Shown: one piece after another, positions 63,761-64,000 of the stretch
How the letters are laid out: every line of letters starts with the position of its first letter
How positions within the stretch are numbered: position 1 is the stretch's first letter
Source: JALZDI01 sp965653225
GTDB lineage: Bacteria; Actinomycetota; Actinomycetes; Propionibacteriales; Nocardioidaceae
Assembly (NCBI GenBank): GCA_965653225.1
Contig: CBFGZI010000003.1
Span: 1 to 64,000, forward strand
Length of the DNA: 64,000 nt
Direction of reading: 5' to 3'
The notes under the pieces: model-generated
Database searches by the model: none
Seen by the model: only the letters and a program-made list of their open reading frames with translations
Told to the model about the DNA's origin: nothing
Translations under genes and position numbers: made by a program

Positions 63761-63912
63761 ATGTGACGGCGCCTGCGGCGCGGAGGCGGCAAGCCCTCGT
63801 GGCCGTTCCTTCGAGCGAGTCGACGTCTCCGCGATCGCGAACGGTTCGGATGCCCGACCAGGCGCGTAGAGTCGCCCGAGGATCTGGTCGGGGACGGCGA
63901 ACGGAGCGTGCT

Positions 63913-64000
63913 GTGGGACTTCTGGACAGCGTCGACTGGCAGGGCAAGGTGCTCAAGTCGGGCAAGTGGCAGGCGGCATCCGGCGGCGACTACGCCGTGG
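63913..64000 (+). CDS. Aldehyde dehydrogenase, N-terminal fragment (runs off the window)
   Basis: 29 codons are visible from the GTG at 63913: MGLLDSVDWQGKVLKSGKWQ followed by AASGGDYAV. The pattern (xLLDxxxWxGKVxxxGxWxxAxGGxxxV) is the N-terminus of benzaldehyde-dehydrogenase-like NAD-dependent aldehyde dehydrogenases. GGAG lies six bases upstream and supports the start. The catalytic part is outside the window. Confidence 0.6.
   Translation, partial: MGLLDSVDWQGKVLKSGKWQAASGGDYAV

Overview
The window is very GC-rich, densely packed DNA from an actinobacterium. Evidence for that includes F420-type enzymes (an LLM-class oxidoreductase and a DUF385 nitroreductase-like protein), a streptogrisin-type secreted protease, DUF3099, DUF5302 and DUF3140 proteins, a 13E12-family HNH endonuclease with a LexA-type SOS box, an Lsr2-like DNA-binding tail, and many GTG starts. 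Many genes have a TAnnnT-like hexamer 6-8 nt before the start codon and no Shine-Dalgarno, as expected for leaderless transcripts. A Nocardioidaceae/Propionibacteriales-like host fits, but I cannot fix the genus. No rRNA, tRNA, CRISPR array, complete insertion sequence or replication origin was found.

From 0.1 to 15 kb the genes are mostly single housekeeping or stress genes: an NrtR-like Nudix regulator, a PfpI/DJ-1 protein, a HAD-IIA phosphatase, an OFA-type MFS transporter with a 47-aa companion membrane protein, an F420-dependent oxidoreductase, a tandem GNAT protein, a secreted M4 metallopeptidase, a quinone-oxidoreductase-like enzyme, a gluconokinase with a divergent GntR regulator, and an SDR plus QueA-like operon behind a promoter that looks MerR/SoxR-controlled. 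From 15 to 31 kb come a GT4 glycosyltransferase, a UDP-glucose dehydrogenase-family enzyme, several small conserved actinobacterial proteins, an amidase, a Gfo/Idh/MocA oxidoreductase, an orphan sugar-binding lipoprotein, a second NrtR-like protein with a degenerate Nudix box, a MEDS plus histidine-kinase-like ATPase protein and a zinc-ribbon/coiled-coil membrane protein. From 31 to 42.6 kb lie a streptogrisin-like protease, a sulfite-oxidase-family enzyme, a hydantoinase A/B pair divergent from a fused 2-oxoacid dehydrogenase E1, a CinA/PncC protein and an acyl-CoA ligase.

From 42.6 to 62.5 kb is the accessory-looking part. It holds a 13E12 HNH gene under a probable SOS box, a hypothetical gene broken by a one-base insertion, and one leftward gene train: recC, recB, recD, an ERCC4-family nuclease with an Lsr2-like tail, and a NERD-domain superfamily I helicase that is also broken by a one-base insertion. 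Next comes an XRE regulator co-transcribed with a stand-alone EVE-domain protein. These face a von Willebrand factor A protein and an ArdC-like ssDNA-binding/zinc-peptidase protein across an intergenic region full of GCATAA/TTATGC half-sites. A SelW-like thiol protein overlaps a zinc-ribbon protein of unknown role. The window ends with an FAD-dependent amine oxidase and the start of an aldehyde dehydrogenase.

The best candidate for an undescribed system is the 45.5-60.5 kb region. It combines RecBCD with an attached ERCC4-Lsr2 nuclease and NERD helicase, and a neighbouring XRE-controlled EVE / vWA / ArdC-like module. All functions are read from sequence patterns only.
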